33,646 bases of DNA from Thermoguttaceae bacterium (GCA_017559825.1 JAFYQR010000197.1:1-33646), one strand, 5' to 3'. Numbered from the stretch's first letter, positions 1 through 8,915 are shown. Notes: generated by a model from the letters alone, not told the origin. Program-made: numbers and translations.

Positions 1-1
1 G

Positions 2-2233
2 ACTCGAGCGGCGGTCGCGAGCGTCAGCTCGTCGCGTCGTTCGACGACCGGCGCGTTGGCGACGAAGAAATCGTCGACCGGCGGCGTCGCGGCGTTGTTG
101 CTCGACGAATTGGAAGAGGAAATGGGCGACTCGTCGTTCGAATCGTCCGCCGCCGCGAAGATTTCGACGCCGAAACGCAAGTCGACCGTTAAACGTCGCA
201 GTTTGCGCGAAGAAAGCTCGCTCGGTTCGCTCGAATTGCTCGAAGAATCGCTGCTCGGCGAAGCCGCCGACGCGTCGGAAGATTGGGCGGAAGAGGCGGT
301 CGAGGAAACGCCGGTTCGCAAAACGCGCAAAACCGCTAAAAAAGGAGACGACGAAACCTCGTTTCTCGGCCCGGCGATTCCCGCGTTCGAAGCCGAAGAC
401 GAAGCGGACGACGAGGAAAACGACGCGCTCTTGGCGGACGCGGAGGTTTTGGAGGAATACGCCGATTCCGCGGACGAGGAAGACGGCGACGTTCTCGAAA
501 CGGAGGACGAAGCGGACGAGGCGCTTTCGCTCGTCGCGTCGGGCGACGCTCGTTCGGCGAAGAAACCGGCGAAAACGAGCGAGTCGAAGAGCGCGGCGCG
601 TTTCGCCGTCGAAGAGCCGGCGTCGCTCGAATCGCTCGACGACCGTTTCGGCGCTTTTTTCCAAGATCGCAGCGAAATTCAAGTGAAATCGGCGCCGAAC
701 GCCGAGTCGAACGAAGCCAAGGGCGCGTCGGAGGAAACTTGGCGCGTCGCGAAAGCGGACGACGCGTCGACGATCTCGTCGAAATCGCCGATCGTCGAAA
801 TCGAAACGGTCGGGCCGAAAAACTTGGTCGTCGGGCAAAAGTCGACGTTCAAAGTGCGCGCCCGCAACGTCGGGAGCGTCGCGGCGCGGAAACTGGTCGT
901 AACGACGGAGCTGCCGGAAACGGTCGCCGTCGCCGAAACGGACGCGAAAATCGGCGAAGCGGAAATCAAGTCCCGCGGCGTCGACGGCGAGTCCCGTCGC
1001 TGCGTTTGGGAAGTCGGAACGCTTGCCGCGGGCGAATCGGCGGAACTCGAATTGACGATGACGCCGCAAAAACGGAGCGCGTTCGAGTTGGTCAGCCGCT
1101 TCGAATGCGAACGCGCTTCGGCGCGAACCGGCGTCGAAGTCGTCGAGCCGATTTTGGAAGCTCGCGTCGAAGGGCGCGACGCGATCGAATGGGGCGTCGA
1201 AGACAAGTATCGCCTCCGTCTGCGCAACGTCGGAAACGGCGACGCGGAGGACGTCGAGCTTTTCGTCTCGACCGGCGAAACGAACGCGACGCAACGAATC
1301 GGCGTTTTGAAAGCGGGGGAAGAAAAGTCGATCGAAATGGCGGTCAAAACGGTTTTGGACGACGAAATCTCGATCGAAGCGCGAGCGACCGGCGCGTACG
1401 GCGTCGAAGCGAAAGCGTCGAAGAAGATCGCCGTTTTGCGCGGCGAACTCGACGTCGCGATCGAAGCGCCGGAGCTGCAATTTGTCGACGGCGAGTTCGA
1501 AGCGTTCGTTCGCGTGAAGAACGTCGGCGACGCTCCGCTCGAAAACGTCGACGTCGCGGCGCAAATTCCGGCGTCGGTCGAGGTTCTCGCTTGCGACGGC
1601 TCGGCGCGCCGCAACCTTGAAAAGGGGCGCGTTTACTGGACGATTCCGCTCGTTCGCCCGAACGAAGAAATCGTCTTTAAGACCCTGTGCCGTCTGACCG
1701 AAAAGGGCGAGGCGACCTTCGCCGTCGTCGGCGCCGACCGAACCGGCCTGACCGCGCAAAACGAAGCGACCGTTCAAGTCGAGTCGATCGCCGCCCTCGC
1801 GATGCGCGTCGTCGCTCCGAAAGATCCGGTCGCCGTCGGGAAGGAATGCGTTTACGAGCTCGTTATCGAAAACAACGGGACGAAAGAAGCGACCGAGATC
1901 GAGTCGGGCGTCTTCCTCGGCGTCGGGCTGAAACCGATTTCCGTCGAAGGCGGACTCGGAACGGTGCACGAGGCCGAATCGAAAGCGATCTTCCGCAAGA
2001 TCGAAAAACTTCCGGCCGGCGAGCGCGTCGTCTTCCGCGTCCGAGCGCAAGCGGTCGGCGCCGGGAATCATAAAGTGCAGGCGATGCTGCAGTCGATTCC
2101 GGAAGACGCTCGCCTGATGAGCGAAGAAATGACGTACTGTTACGAACGGCCCGCCGGACGTCGGCAAGTCGGCAAAACGCCGTCGATGGTCGCGCTCGAA
2201 CCGTCCGAAACGGACGCGACGACTCGCCGCTGA
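2..2233 (+). CDS. DUF11/CARDB-like repeat protein with long acidic N-terminal region (5' end may lie outside the window)
   Basis: The first possible start in the window is a TTG at 56 without a good ribosome binding site. The frame is open to the left edge, so the true start is probably upstream. Counting from 56 (725 residues), residues 1-245 are low-complexity and very acidic, with runs of Glu/Asp/Ala/Ser and basic clusters such as KRKSTVKRR, and are likely disordered. Four immunoglobulin-like repeats follow at about 247-360, 365-455, 465-580 and 580-700. Each carries the 'VRxxNVG' or 'VIENNG' turn typical of DUF11/CARDB domains. In planctomycetes such proteins are usually large cell-surface or envelope proteins, but with the N-terminus missing no signal peptide can be judged. 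It is followed by a structured terminator-like hairpin. Function is unknown; an adhesive or structural role is inference from the fold. Confidence 0.8.
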   Translation, partial: TRAAVASVSSSRRSTTGALATKKSSTGGVAALLLDELEEEMGDSSFESSAAAKISTPKRKSTVKRRSLREESSLGSLELLEESLLGEAADASEDWAEEAVEETPVRKTRKTAKKGDDETSFLGPAIPAFEAEDEADDEENDALLADAEVLEEYADSADEEDGDVLETEDEADEALSLVASGDARSAKKPAKTSESKSAARFAVEEPASLESLDDRFGAFFQDRSEIQVKSAPNAESNEAKGASEETWRVAKADDASTISSKSPIVEIETVGPKNLVVGQKSTFKVRARNVGSVAARKLVVTTELPETVAVAETDAKIGEAEIKSRGVDGESRRCVWEVGTLAAGESAELELTMTPQKRSAFELVSRFECERASARTGVEVVEPILEARVEGRDAIEWGVEDKYRLRLRNVGNGDAEDVELFVSTGETNATQRIGVLKAGEEKSIEMAVKTVLDDEISIEARATGAYGVEAKASKKIAVLRGELDVAIEAPELQFVDGEFEAFVRVKNVGDAPLENVDVAAQIPASVEVLACDGSARRNLEKGRVYWTIPLVRPNEEIVFKTLCRLTEKGEATFAVVGADRTGLTAQNEATVQVESIAALAMRVVAPKDPVAVGKECVYELVIENNGTKEATEIESGVFLGVGLKPISVEGGLGTVHEAESKAIFRKIEKLPAGERVVFRVRAQAVGAGNHKVQAMLQSIPEDARLMSEEMTYCYERPAGRRQVGKTPSMVALEPSETDATTRR

Positions 2234-2285
2234 GCCGAAACGCGGCAAAACGGCGAAACGGGGCCGAGTTTGACGATAAACTTGG

Positions 2286-2347
2286 AGCGAGCCGAATCGC
2301 TTTTCCGACGCAACGTCGGAGAACGCGGTTCGACTCGCTTTGTCTTT
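2286..2347 (+). terminator. Extended hairpin, probable terminator of the DUF11 gene
   Basis: Arms at 2286-2300 and 2325-2339 pair over 15 positions with one G-T wobble and one mismatch. Inside them a perfect 6-bp hairpin (tccgac/gtcgga) is nested. A T-rich but interrupted tract (tttgtcttt) follows. It sits between two + genes, 53 nt after the upstream stop. Confidence 0.5.
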
Positions 2348-2379
2348 GACGGTTGGGAAAACGAAGGGACGTCGGCAAG

Positions 2380-3369
2380 ATGCGAGAAATAAGAGAGACG
2401 GCGAAAATGGGAAGAGAAACGCGGCTCGCCGCCGACGCGTCGCGAACGTCGTTCGGATCGCCGACGGTTCGTTTGCGCCGCCTTTTCGCTCCGCTTGGCG
2501 TCGAGGTTTTGTTGAAATTGGAGTCGGCGAACTTTCCGAGCGGTCTCAAAGACCGAGCGGCGCGGGCGATGATCGACGCGGCGGAAAACGTCGGGCGTTT
2601 GACGCCGTCGACGAAGATTTTCGAGGCGACGAGCGGCGGCGAAGGCGTCGCGTTGGCGTTCGTCGCGGCGGCTCGCGGGCTCGACTTGACGCTCGTCGCG
2701 CCGGACGTTTTGAGCGAGGAGCGAATCCGAACGCTGACGACGCTCGGCGCTAAACTGATTTTAACGCCGAAAAAACTCGGGATGACCGGCGCTTTGAAGA
2801 CGGTCGCCGACGCGGCGCGAGCCGACGCCGACGTTTGGGTTCCGAACCTCTTCGAGAATCCGGCGAACGTCGCGATTCACGAGGCGACGACCGGGCCGGA
2901 GCTTTGGCGCGACGCGGCGGGGCGGCTCGACGTTTTCGTCGCGGGCGTCGGTTCGGGCGGAACGTTCGTCGGCGTTTCGCGATATTTGCGGCGCAAAAAT
3001 TCGGCGGTTCGAACGGTCGCGGTCGAGCCGACCGAGTCGCCGATCTTGAGCGGAGGGCGGCCCGGCGCGCACGGAATTATCGGAATCGGCGCCGGTTTCG
3101 TCCCGAAAATTTTCGACTTCCGCGTCGCGAGCGAGATTGAAACCGTTTCGACCGACGAGGCCGCCGACTGGACGCGGCGTTTGGCGCGAGTCGAGGGGAT
3201 TTTCGCCGGAATTTCGACCGGAGCGAACCTCGCCGCCGTCGCTCGACTCGCCGAACGCCGCGAAAATTTCGGGAAAACGTTCGCGACCGTCGCGCCGGAC
3301 GTCGGAGCGTTTCCGCAAGCGCCGGAGGCGTTCGACGACGGTTGGCAAAAGAACGTTCGCCGCGTTTAA
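2380..3369 (+). CDS. Cysteine synthase/OAS sulfhydrylase-family PLP enzyme with altered active-site loops
   Basis: This is a fold-type II PLP enzyme that aligns along its whole length with CysK. It has the Schiff-base lysine motif SGLKDRAA, the phosphate-binding loop GVGSGGTFVGVSRYL, and the conserved stretches NPANVAIHEATTGPELW, VAVEPTESPIL and GIGAGFVPKIFD. Two signatures differ. The substrate loop TSGNTG is TSGGEG here, and the C-terminal PSSGERY segment, which holds the serine facing the PLP ring nitrogen, reads PDVGAFP. Three in-frame starts exist: TTG 2353, ATG 2380 and ATG 2407. I chose 2380, which has AAGGGA 10 nt upstream; 2407 (320 residues, GAGAG upstream) matches the usual family length equally well. 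It may still make cysteine from O-acetylserine, but the loop changes leave substrate and activity open. Confidence 0.82.
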   Translation: MREIRETAKMGRETRLAADASRTSFGSPTVRLRRLFAPLGVEVLLKLESANFPSGLKDRAARAMIDAAENVGRLTPSTKIFEATSGGEGVALAFVAAARGLDLTLVAPDVLSEERIRTLTTLGAKLILTPKKLGMTGALKTVADAARADADVWVPNLFENPANVAIHEATTGPELWRDAAGRLDVFVAGVGSGGTFVGVSRYLRRKNSAVRTVAVEPTESPILSGGRPGAHGIIGIGAGFVPKIFDFRVASEIETVSTDEAADWTRRLARVEGIFAGISTGANLAAVARLAERRENFGKTFATVAPDVGAFPQAPEAFDDGWQKNVRRV

Positions 3370-3385
3370 TTGGCGGGGCGCGCGT

Positions 3386-3432
3386 GAATTCGTCGGCGTT
3401 CGAGCCGAACGGGCGGGCGGCGGAATTCTTTG
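3386..3432 (+). terminator. Imperfect hairpin after the cysteine-synthase-like gene
   Basis: GAATTC at 3386-3391 and again at 3423-3428 can pair. Between them CGTTCG-agc-CGAACG forms a tight inner hairpin. A short T-rich tract (tttgttagtcttt) follows. The stem has bulges, so this is only a possible terminator. The rest of the 3370-3805 gap holds an A/T-rich stretch, a T7 run at 3490-3496 and a promoter candidate; I see no riboswitch there. Confidence 0.35.
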
Positions 3433-3528
3433 TTAGTCTTTGCTAATTTTGTAAAGACGGTTTTCTTGACGCGACCGGCAGAAACGGCGTTTTTTTGAGA
3501 AAAAACGAGAAAATTTTGGCGGCGCCCC

Positions 3529-3556
3529 TTGGCGATTTCGCTTGACTCGATACAAT
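3529..3556 (+). promoter_or_regulatory. Promoter candidate for lysC
   Basis: TTGGCG, 16 nt, then TACAAT, lying in a locally A/T-rich stretch upstream of lysC. It would give a leader of about 240 nt. The -35 is imperfect (4 of 6 matches), so this is a moderate call. Confidence 0.4.
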
Positions 3557-3805
3557 TAAATCAATTTCGCGAAGGCCGAAACGCTTTCGATTCTCGGCGA
3601 TTCGCGAACTCGACGCGACGAAAAAATTGAAAAAAGTTAAGCAAGACTAATATTGCGTCGAGCGGCAAACGACGTCCGGAAGCGTTCGATTCGGTCGACG
3701 ACGACCGGCGAAAGGAGCGATTCCCGCCAATAAGGGCCGTTTCCCCGCTTTTAAAGGCGTTTCCCGACGAAATCCGTTTCTCGTTAGCGAAAGGAACAAA
3801 GACAA

Positions 3806-5599
3806 ATGGCGTTGATCGTGCAAAAGTTCGGCGGAACGAGCGTCGCCGACACGACGAAAATTCTCTCGGCCGCGCGCAAAGCGATTCGCGAAACCCGCGC
3901 CGGAAACCAAGTGGTGATGGTCGTGAGCGCGATGGGCAAACAGACCGACCGCCTGATCGAGCTGGCGAACGAACTTAGCGACCGGCCGAATACTCGCGAA
4001 ATGGACATGCTCCTTTCGACCGGCGAGCAAGTTACGATAGCGCTGATGGCGATCGCGCTCGAGTCGCTCGGGCATAAAGCGGTCAGCTTCACCGGGGCGC
4101 AAATCGGCATTCGCACCGACGCGACGTACAGCAAGGCGCGCATTCGCTCGATCTCGACCGACCGCATGAAGAAAGCGCTCGACGAAGGGAAAATCGTCAT
4201 CGCCGCCGGGTTCCAAGGGATCGACGACGACTTCAATATTACGACGCTCGGCCGCGGCGGGAGCGACACGACGGCGGTCGCGTTGGCGGCGGCTCTCAAC
4301 GCCGACTACTGCGATATTTACACCGACGTCGACGGCGTTTACACGACCGACCCGCGCGTCGTTCCGGACGCTCGCCGCGTCGAGCGTATCAGCTACGACG
4401 AAATGCTCGAACTCGCGAGCCTCGGCGCCGGCGTCATGCACAGCCGCTCGATCGAATTTGCGAAAAAATTCGGCGTTTTGGTTCACGTTCGCAGCAGCTT
4501 CAGCGACGCGCCGGGCACCGTTATCGGTCCGAAACCGGAATGCGAAGACGCGCCGGTCTGCGGCGTCGCGCTGGCGAAAAACGAAACTCGCGTCGCGGTT
4601 CTCGGCGTTCCGAACGAGCCGGGCGCGGCGATGAAAATCTTCTCGAAGTTCGCCGACGCGAAAATCCCGACCGATATGATCGCGCAAAACTCGAGTTCGA
4701 AGGGGAAAACGGACGTTTCGTTCACGATCCAAAGCGAAGACGCCGCCAAAGCGCGCGAAGTCGTCGTCGACGTGTTCAACGAAATCAACGCCGCCGGGTT
4801 CGAAATCGACGAAAACGTCGCGAAGGTTTCGATCGTCGGTCTCGGGATGACGCGCCGTCCGGGCGTCGCGCAAAAGATGTTCCGCGCGCTCGCCGAACGC
4901 AACATTAATATCGAAATGATCGCGACGAGCGACATTAAAGTTTCCGCGTTGGTCAACCGCGACGAAGCGGTCGACGCGTTGCGCGCTCTGCACGCCGCGT
5001 TCGAACTCGACAAAGCGCCGGTCGTTTCGGACGCCGTCGCGACCGCCGACGAAACTGGTTCCGCGTCGAGCGAGGAGTTCGCGAAGCTCGCGTCGGCGCA
5101 ATGGATTTCGCGCCTGACCGGGATGGAAGACCTTCTCGTCGAAGGCGTCGACTTGGACGAAAATCAAGCGCGCTTCACTCTTTGCGACTTGCCGGACCGT
5201 CCGGGGTTGGTCGCCGATGTTTTCGACCGCGTCGCCGAAGGCCGCGTCGTCGTCGATATGATCGTTCAAAGCGTCGGTCGCGACAACTTGGCGAACGTTA
5301 CCTTCACCGTCGCTCGCGAGGAAGCGGATGCGGTCGCGAAGATTGCCGAAGAGCTGGCCGGCGTTTACGGTTGCCGCGTCGAATCGCACGTCGCCGCCGC
5401 GAAGTTGACCGTCCGCGGGACGGGCCTCCGCAGCCACACCGGCTTGGCGTACCGCATGTTCAAAACGCTGGCCGACGACGGCGTCAACGTCGACGTTATC
5501 AGCATGAGCGAACGGAGCGTCGGCGTCGTCGTCGACGCGTCGGTTGGCGAACGCGGCCGCGACGAATTGGCGAAAGAGTTCGCTGAAGAAACGCTTTAA
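3806..5599 (+). CDS. lysC: Aspartate kinase with four ACT domains
   Basis: It phosphorylates L-aspartate to aspartyl-4-phosphate, the entry step to lysine, threonine, methionine and diaminopimelate. The amino-acid kinase domain (about 1-250) begins with the signature KFGGTS at residues 7-12 and contains GRGGSDTTAVALAA and a YTDVDGVYTTDPR stretch. Two ACT pairs follow, at about 260-400 (starting near ETRVAVLGVPNEPG) and about 430-597 (LCDLPDRPGLVADVFD, then LTVRGTGLRSHTGLAYRMF). This 597-residue form with doubled ACT pairs is longer than the usual monofunctional enzyme (about 400-450). It is known from cyanobacteria and planctomycetes and is normally under allosteric control by lysine and/or threonine. 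The ATG is preceded by AAGGAA 9 nt upstream. The next gene is cimA, 227 nt downstream. Confidence 0.95.
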   Translation: MALIVQKFGGTSVADTTKILSAARKAIRETRAGNQVVMVVSAMGKQTDRLIELANELSDRPNTREMDMLLSTGEQVTIALMAIALESLGHKAVSFTGAQIGIRTDATYSKARIRSISTDRMKKALDEGKIVIAAGFQGIDDDFNITTLGRGGSDTTAVALAAALNADYCDIYTDVDGVYTTDPRVVPDARRVERISYDEMLELASLGAGVMHSRSIEFAKKFGVLVHVRSSFSDAPGTVIGPKPECEDAPVCGVALAKNETRVAVLGVPNEPGAAMKIFSKFADAKIPTDMIAQNSSSKGKTDVSFTIQSEDAAKAREVVVDVFNEINAAGFEIDENVAKVSIVGLGMTRRPGVAQKMFRALAERNINIEMIATSDIKVSALVNRDEAVDALRALHAAFELDKAPVVSDAVATADETGSASSEEFAKLASAQWISRLTGMEDLLVEGVDLDENQARFTLCDLPDRPGLVADVFDRVAEGRVVVDMIVQSVGRDNLANVTFTVAREEADAVAKIAEELAGVYGCRVESHVAAAKLTVRGTGLRSHTGLAYRMFKTLADDGVNVDVISMSERSVGVVVDASVGERGRDELAKEFAEETL

Positions 5600-5737
5600 T
5601 AGCGGAGCGTTCCTTGATTTCGCGTCGACTGCGGCGGGCGGAAAACGTTCCGGCGGTCGGCGCGAAACGACGATTTCGACGGCGGTCGCGCGACATTTTT
5701 CGGTCGAGCGTTCCGCCGTTTTGCCATTAATACTGTA

Positions 5738-5773
5738 GCGAAACGTTTTTTGACGTTTATCGAGACGTTTCGC
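5738..5773. repeat. Inverted repeat in the lysC-cimA gap
   Basis: GCGAAACG at 5738-5745 pairs perfectly with CGTTTCGC at 5766-5773. Inside, AAACG/CGTTT can form a competing shorter hairpin. It lies about 55 nt before the cimA start in a 227-nt gap with no other clear signal. It could terminate lysC transcription poorly or act as a leader structure for cimA; no T-run follows the outer stem. Confidence 0.4.
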
Positions 5774-5826
5774 GTCTTACCTAAATCCCCCCGTCGACGC
5801 TTTTTAGCGCTAAGGAGATTGCCGAA

Positions 5827-7458
5827 ATGACCGTTCGAATCGAACTTTACGACACGACGCTGCGCGACGGCGCGCAAACCGAAGGCGTTTCGTTTTCGTT
5901 GAGCGACAAACTGCTGGCGACGGCGCGTTTGGACGAGACGGGGTTCGATTACGTCGAGGGCGGTTATCCGGCGTCGAACGAAAAGGACAAGGCGTTTTTC
6001 GAACGCGTCGCGCAAAATCCGCCGAAAACGGCTCGCGTTTGCGCTTTCGGAATGACGCGCCGCAAGGGCGTTCGTCCGCAAGACGACGCGGGATTGGCGA
6101 GTTTGGTCGCGTCCGGCGCGCCGGTGTTGACGATCGTCGGGAAGGCGTCGGCGTTCCAAGCGCGGGACGTCGTTTGCGTTTCGCTCGAAGAGAATTTGGC
6201 GATGATCGACGAGACGCTCCGTTTCGCGGTCGACGCCGGGAAGCGCGTCTTTTTCGACGCGGAACACTTTTTCGACGGTTGGAAAGACGACGCCGAGTAC
6301 GCGCTCGAAACGCTCCGAACGGCGGCGCGGGCCGGAGCGGCGACGGTCGTTCTTTGCGACACCAACGGCGGTTCGCTTCCGGAAGAGGTCGCGGCGGGAA
6401 CGAAGGCGGCGCTCGACGCGGTTTCGCCGTTCGGAGCGACGGTCGGGATTCACGCGCACAACGATTGCGGGCTCGCGATCGCGAACTCGTTGGCGGCGGT
6501 CGAAGCGGGCGCGACGCTCGTTCAAGGAACGATCAACGGCGTCGGCGAGCGTTGCGGCAACGCCGACTTGATCGCGGTCGCGGCGATTCTTTCGCTCAAA
6601 AAGGGCGGGCGTTTCGACGTTTTACGTCCGGGCGCGTTGGAAAAGTTGACGCAGTTTTCCCGGTTTATGGACGAGCTGATCAACGTCGCTCCCGACCCGC
6701 GGCGACCCTTCGTCGGGCGGAGCGCGTTCGCTCATAAGGGCGGAATGCACGTCAGCGGCGTCAACCGCTCGACCGCGTCTTACGAGCATATCGCGCCGGA
6801 AACGGTCGGGAACGAGCGCCGCGTTTTGGTCAGCGAGTTGGCCGGGCGGTCGAATTTGGTCGCTTGCGCGAAAAAATACCGGCTCGAAGAGAACGGCGTC
6901 GTCGACCCGGAAACGGTCAAAGCCGTTTTGGACGCCGTTACGCGCAAGGAAAGCGCCGGGTACCAATACGAAGCCGCCGACGGTTCGTTAAAGTTGCTCG
7001 TTCAAAAGATTAAGGGCGAGTTCCGCTCCAGTTTCCGCCGCTTAAATTATCAAACGAGCGTCGTCGTCAACGACGTCAACGACTCGCTGACGACGAAAGC
7101 GACCGTCGCGACGGTGAAGCTCCGCGTCGGGAAACGGGGCGAAATCCGACACGAGGTCGCCGAAGGGGACGGCCCGGTCGACGCGCTCAACAACGCGTTG
7201 CGCAAGGCGTTGCAACCGATATATCCGGAACTCGGCGAAATGAAGCTCGTCGACTATAAGGTGCGCGTCCTCAACTCCGACGCGGCGACGGCGGCGACGA
7301 CTCGCGTCGTCATCGAGAGCAAAGACGGCGACGAGCGTTGGGGAACGGTCGGCGTCAGCGAGAACGTCGTCGAGGCGAGTTGGATCGCGCTTTGCGACAG
7401 TATCGAGTACAAATTGTCGAAATCGTTGCGCAATAAGCAAAACGGCGCGGGAAACTGA
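5827..7458 (+). CDS. cimA: (R)-citramalate synthase
   Basis: It condenses pyruvate with acetyl-CoA to citramalate, the threonine-independent entry to isoleucine. The N-terminal HMGL-like TIM barrel (about 1-280) begins with YDTTLRDGAQTEGVSFS and carries the metal-binding GIHAHNDCGLA and GVGERCGNADL motifs. Residues about 290-400 form the linker region with FVGRSAFAHKGGMHVSG. The C-terminal LeuA-type allosteric domain (about 410-530) contains DYKVRVLNS and TTRVVIESKDG. The GAQTEGVSFS sequence after the RDG motif and the 543-residue length favour CimA over 2-isopropylmalate or homocitrate synthase. AAGGAG lies 9 nt before the ATG. Placement after lysC groups it with amino-acid synthesis. Confidence 0.92.
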   Translation: MTVRIELYDTTLRDGAQTEGVSFSLSDKLLATARLDETGFDYVEGGYPASNEKDKAFFERVAQNPPKTARVCAFGMTRRKGVRPQDDAGLASLVASGAPVLTIVGKASAFQARDVVCVSLEENLAMIDETLRFAVDAGKRVFFDAEHFFDGWKDDAEYALETLRTAARAGAATVVLCDTNGGSLPEEVAAGTKAALDAVSPFGATVGIHAHNDCGLAIANSLAAVEAGATLVQGTINGVGERCGNADLIAVAAILSLKKGGRFDVLRPGALEKLTQFSRFMDELINVAPDPRRPFVGRSAFAHKGGMHVSGVNRSTASYEHIAPETVGNERRVLVSELAGRSNLVACAKKYRLEENGVVDPETVKAVLDAVTRKESAGYQYEAADGSLKLLVQKIKGEFRSSFRRLNYQTSVVVNDVNDSLTTKATVATVKLRVGKRGEIRHEVAEGDGPVDALNNALRKALQPIYPELGEMKLVDYKVRVLNSDAATAATTRVVIESKDGDERWGTVGVSENVVEASWIALCDSIEYKLSKSLRNKQNGAGN

Positions 7459-7498
7459 CCGCGTCGACGAACGGTTTCGACGAAAAACGTTAAATTTT

Positions 7499-7545
7499 GC
7501 CGACTTTGCCCCGTTTTCGCGAGCGGCGGCGAAGTCGGCTTTTTT
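7499..7545 (+). terminator. Intrinsic terminator of cimA
   Basis: A 12-bp stem (gccgactttgcc at 7499-7510 with ggcgaagtcggc at 7528-7539, one T-G wobble) is followed by six T. It lies 41 nt after the cimA stop. Confidence 0.82.
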
Positions 7546-7703
7546 CCTTCGTATATTAATAACGACAAAACGGCGAACGGCGTCGGAGAGCGGCGACCGT
7601 CGCGAACTCGGCGGCGCGGCGGTTCCCAACGACGGCGGAAAGCGGCGTTTTTTGAATTGGATAATATCGGCAAAATCGGTAGATTGCGGCGATTGCTGAA
7701 AAG

Positions 7704-8915
7704 ATGTTAAAACGGTTCGGACTCGACGGCTTTATTCTTTCGCTCTTCGGGGCGATTTTTCTCGCTTGGCTTTACCCGACGCTCGGGGCGCGCGACGGAC
7801 TTTTTTCTCTCTCGACCGCGGCGAACGTCGGCGTTTCGCTGATTTTCTTCTTTTACGGGCTCCGGCTGAATTGGGAAAAAATCCGCTCCGGCCTTGCGAA
7901 CGTGAAAACGCACCTCGTCGTATTGGCGTCGACGTTTCTTCTGTTTCCGCTCCTGATTTTGGCGACGATGAGCGTTTGCGGAACCTTTCCGACGCGAGCC
8001 GACGTCGCCGCGCTCGAAGCGAAAGCGAGCGGTTCCGGCGGCGGTTTTAGCGCGATCGCGGAGATTGGCGAACAGGCGGAGATTGGCGGAAATAACGAGG
8101 TCGGCGAGTTTGCGCAAAACGGTCAAAATAGCGAGGGCGAAGAAAACGGCGAATCGTCCGCGGCGCTGCAAAACGCCGACCGCCGCGTCGTTTCAACCGG
8201 GATTTGGCTCGGAATTTTCTTTTTGGCGGCGCTTCCGTCGACCGTTTCGTCGTCGGTGGTGATGACGAACATCGCGCGGGGGAACGTTCCGGCGGCGATT
8301 TTCGACGCGAGCTTTTCGACGTTGATCGGCGTCTTCGTTACTCCGCTTTGGATGCGGATTTTCGTCGACGCGCAAACGGGCGGGCGCGGTTTCGGCGTCG
8401 TTCTCCTTTCGCTGACGGCGCAAGCGATTCTGCCGATCATTCTCGGCGTCTTGGCGAACCGACGTTGGGGGGAATTTTCGCGCCGCAACGAAAAAAGGTT
8501 GCGTAAATTCGACCAAGCGACGATCGTCTTGATCGTTTACACGTCGTTCTGCAACTCGTTCGCGGAAAAAATGTTCGACGGGCTTTCCGGCGGAACGCTT
8601 TTTGGGTTGAGCGTCGGAATGGTCGCGCTCTTTTTCGTCGTCTTCGGAATCGTTTACGTCGTTTGCCGGGCGCTCCGTTTCAGCCGGGAAGACGCGATCG
8701 CGACCCTTTTCTGCGGTTCGAAAAAGTCGCTCGTTCACGGCGTCGCGACGTCGCGGGTCATTTTGAGCGCGCCGAATATGGCGGGGATTCTCATTTTGCC
8801 GACGATGATTTATCACGCGCTGCAGTTGATTATCGTTAGCGTTATCGCGCAACGTTTCGCGAAAATCGCCGAACGCGAGGAAGCGGAGCGGGCGAACGTC
8901 GGGACGAACGCTTAA
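7704..8915 (+). CDS. SBF-like (bile acid:sodium symporter family, YfeH-type) membrane transporter
   Basis: This is a 403-residue polytopic membrane protein with about nine or ten hydrophobic segments. The N-terminal DGFILSLFGAIFLAWLYP, the GVSLIFFFYGLRLNWE stretch and the central block LPSTVSSSVVMTNIARGNVP are characteristic of the SBF-like (PF13593) branch of the bile acid:sodium symporter superfamily. The C-terminal half has CGSKKSLVHGVATSRVI, also typical of the family. Substrates of this branch are mostly unknown, so none is assigned. The unusual part is a hydrophilic Gly/Glu/Asn-rich insert of about 70 residues (roughly 97-167) between the third and fourth hydrophobic segments, not seen in the compact relatives I know. 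The ATG has only a weak GAAAAG upstream. No strong promoter is visible in the 245-nt gap before it, which begins with the cimA terminator. Confidence 0.85.
   Translation: MLKRFGLDGFILSLFGAIFLAWLYPTLGARDGLFSLSTAANVGVSLIFFFYGLRLNWEKIRSGLANVKTHLVVLASTFLLFPLLILATMSVCGTFPTRADVAALEAKASGSGGGFSAIAEIGEQAEIGGNNEVGEFAQNGQNSEGEENGESSAALQNADRRVVSTGIWLGIFFLAALPSTVSSSVVMTNIARGNVPAAIFDASFSTLIGVFVTPLWMRIFVDAQTGGRGFGVVLLSLTAQAILPIILGVLANRRWGEFSRRNEKRLRKFDQATIVLIVYTSFCNSFAEKMFDGLSGGTLFGLSVGMVALFFVVFGIVYVVCRALRFSREDAIATLFCGSKKSLVHGVATSRVILSAPNMAGILILPTMIYHALQLIIVSVIAQRFAKIAEREEAERANVGTNA

Noticed and set aside
3370..3805. Lysine riboswitch or leader peptide before lysC
   Set aside because: No recognisable lysine-riboswitch core and no run of Lys or Thr codons in a short frame.
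3647..5437. A 596-codon open frame antisense to lysC, and many similar long antisense frames (for example opposite cimA, GH51, fabF and the beta-helix gene)
   Set aside because: They mirror the codon bias of strongly biased sense genes, encode Arg/Asp-rich sequences without motifs, and lack ribosome sites. The sense frames carry full family signatures.
5600..5826. Promoter for cimA
   Set aside because: Some A/T-rich bases (TTGCCA, TAATAC) occur, but no pair of boxes has acceptable spacing, so none was called.
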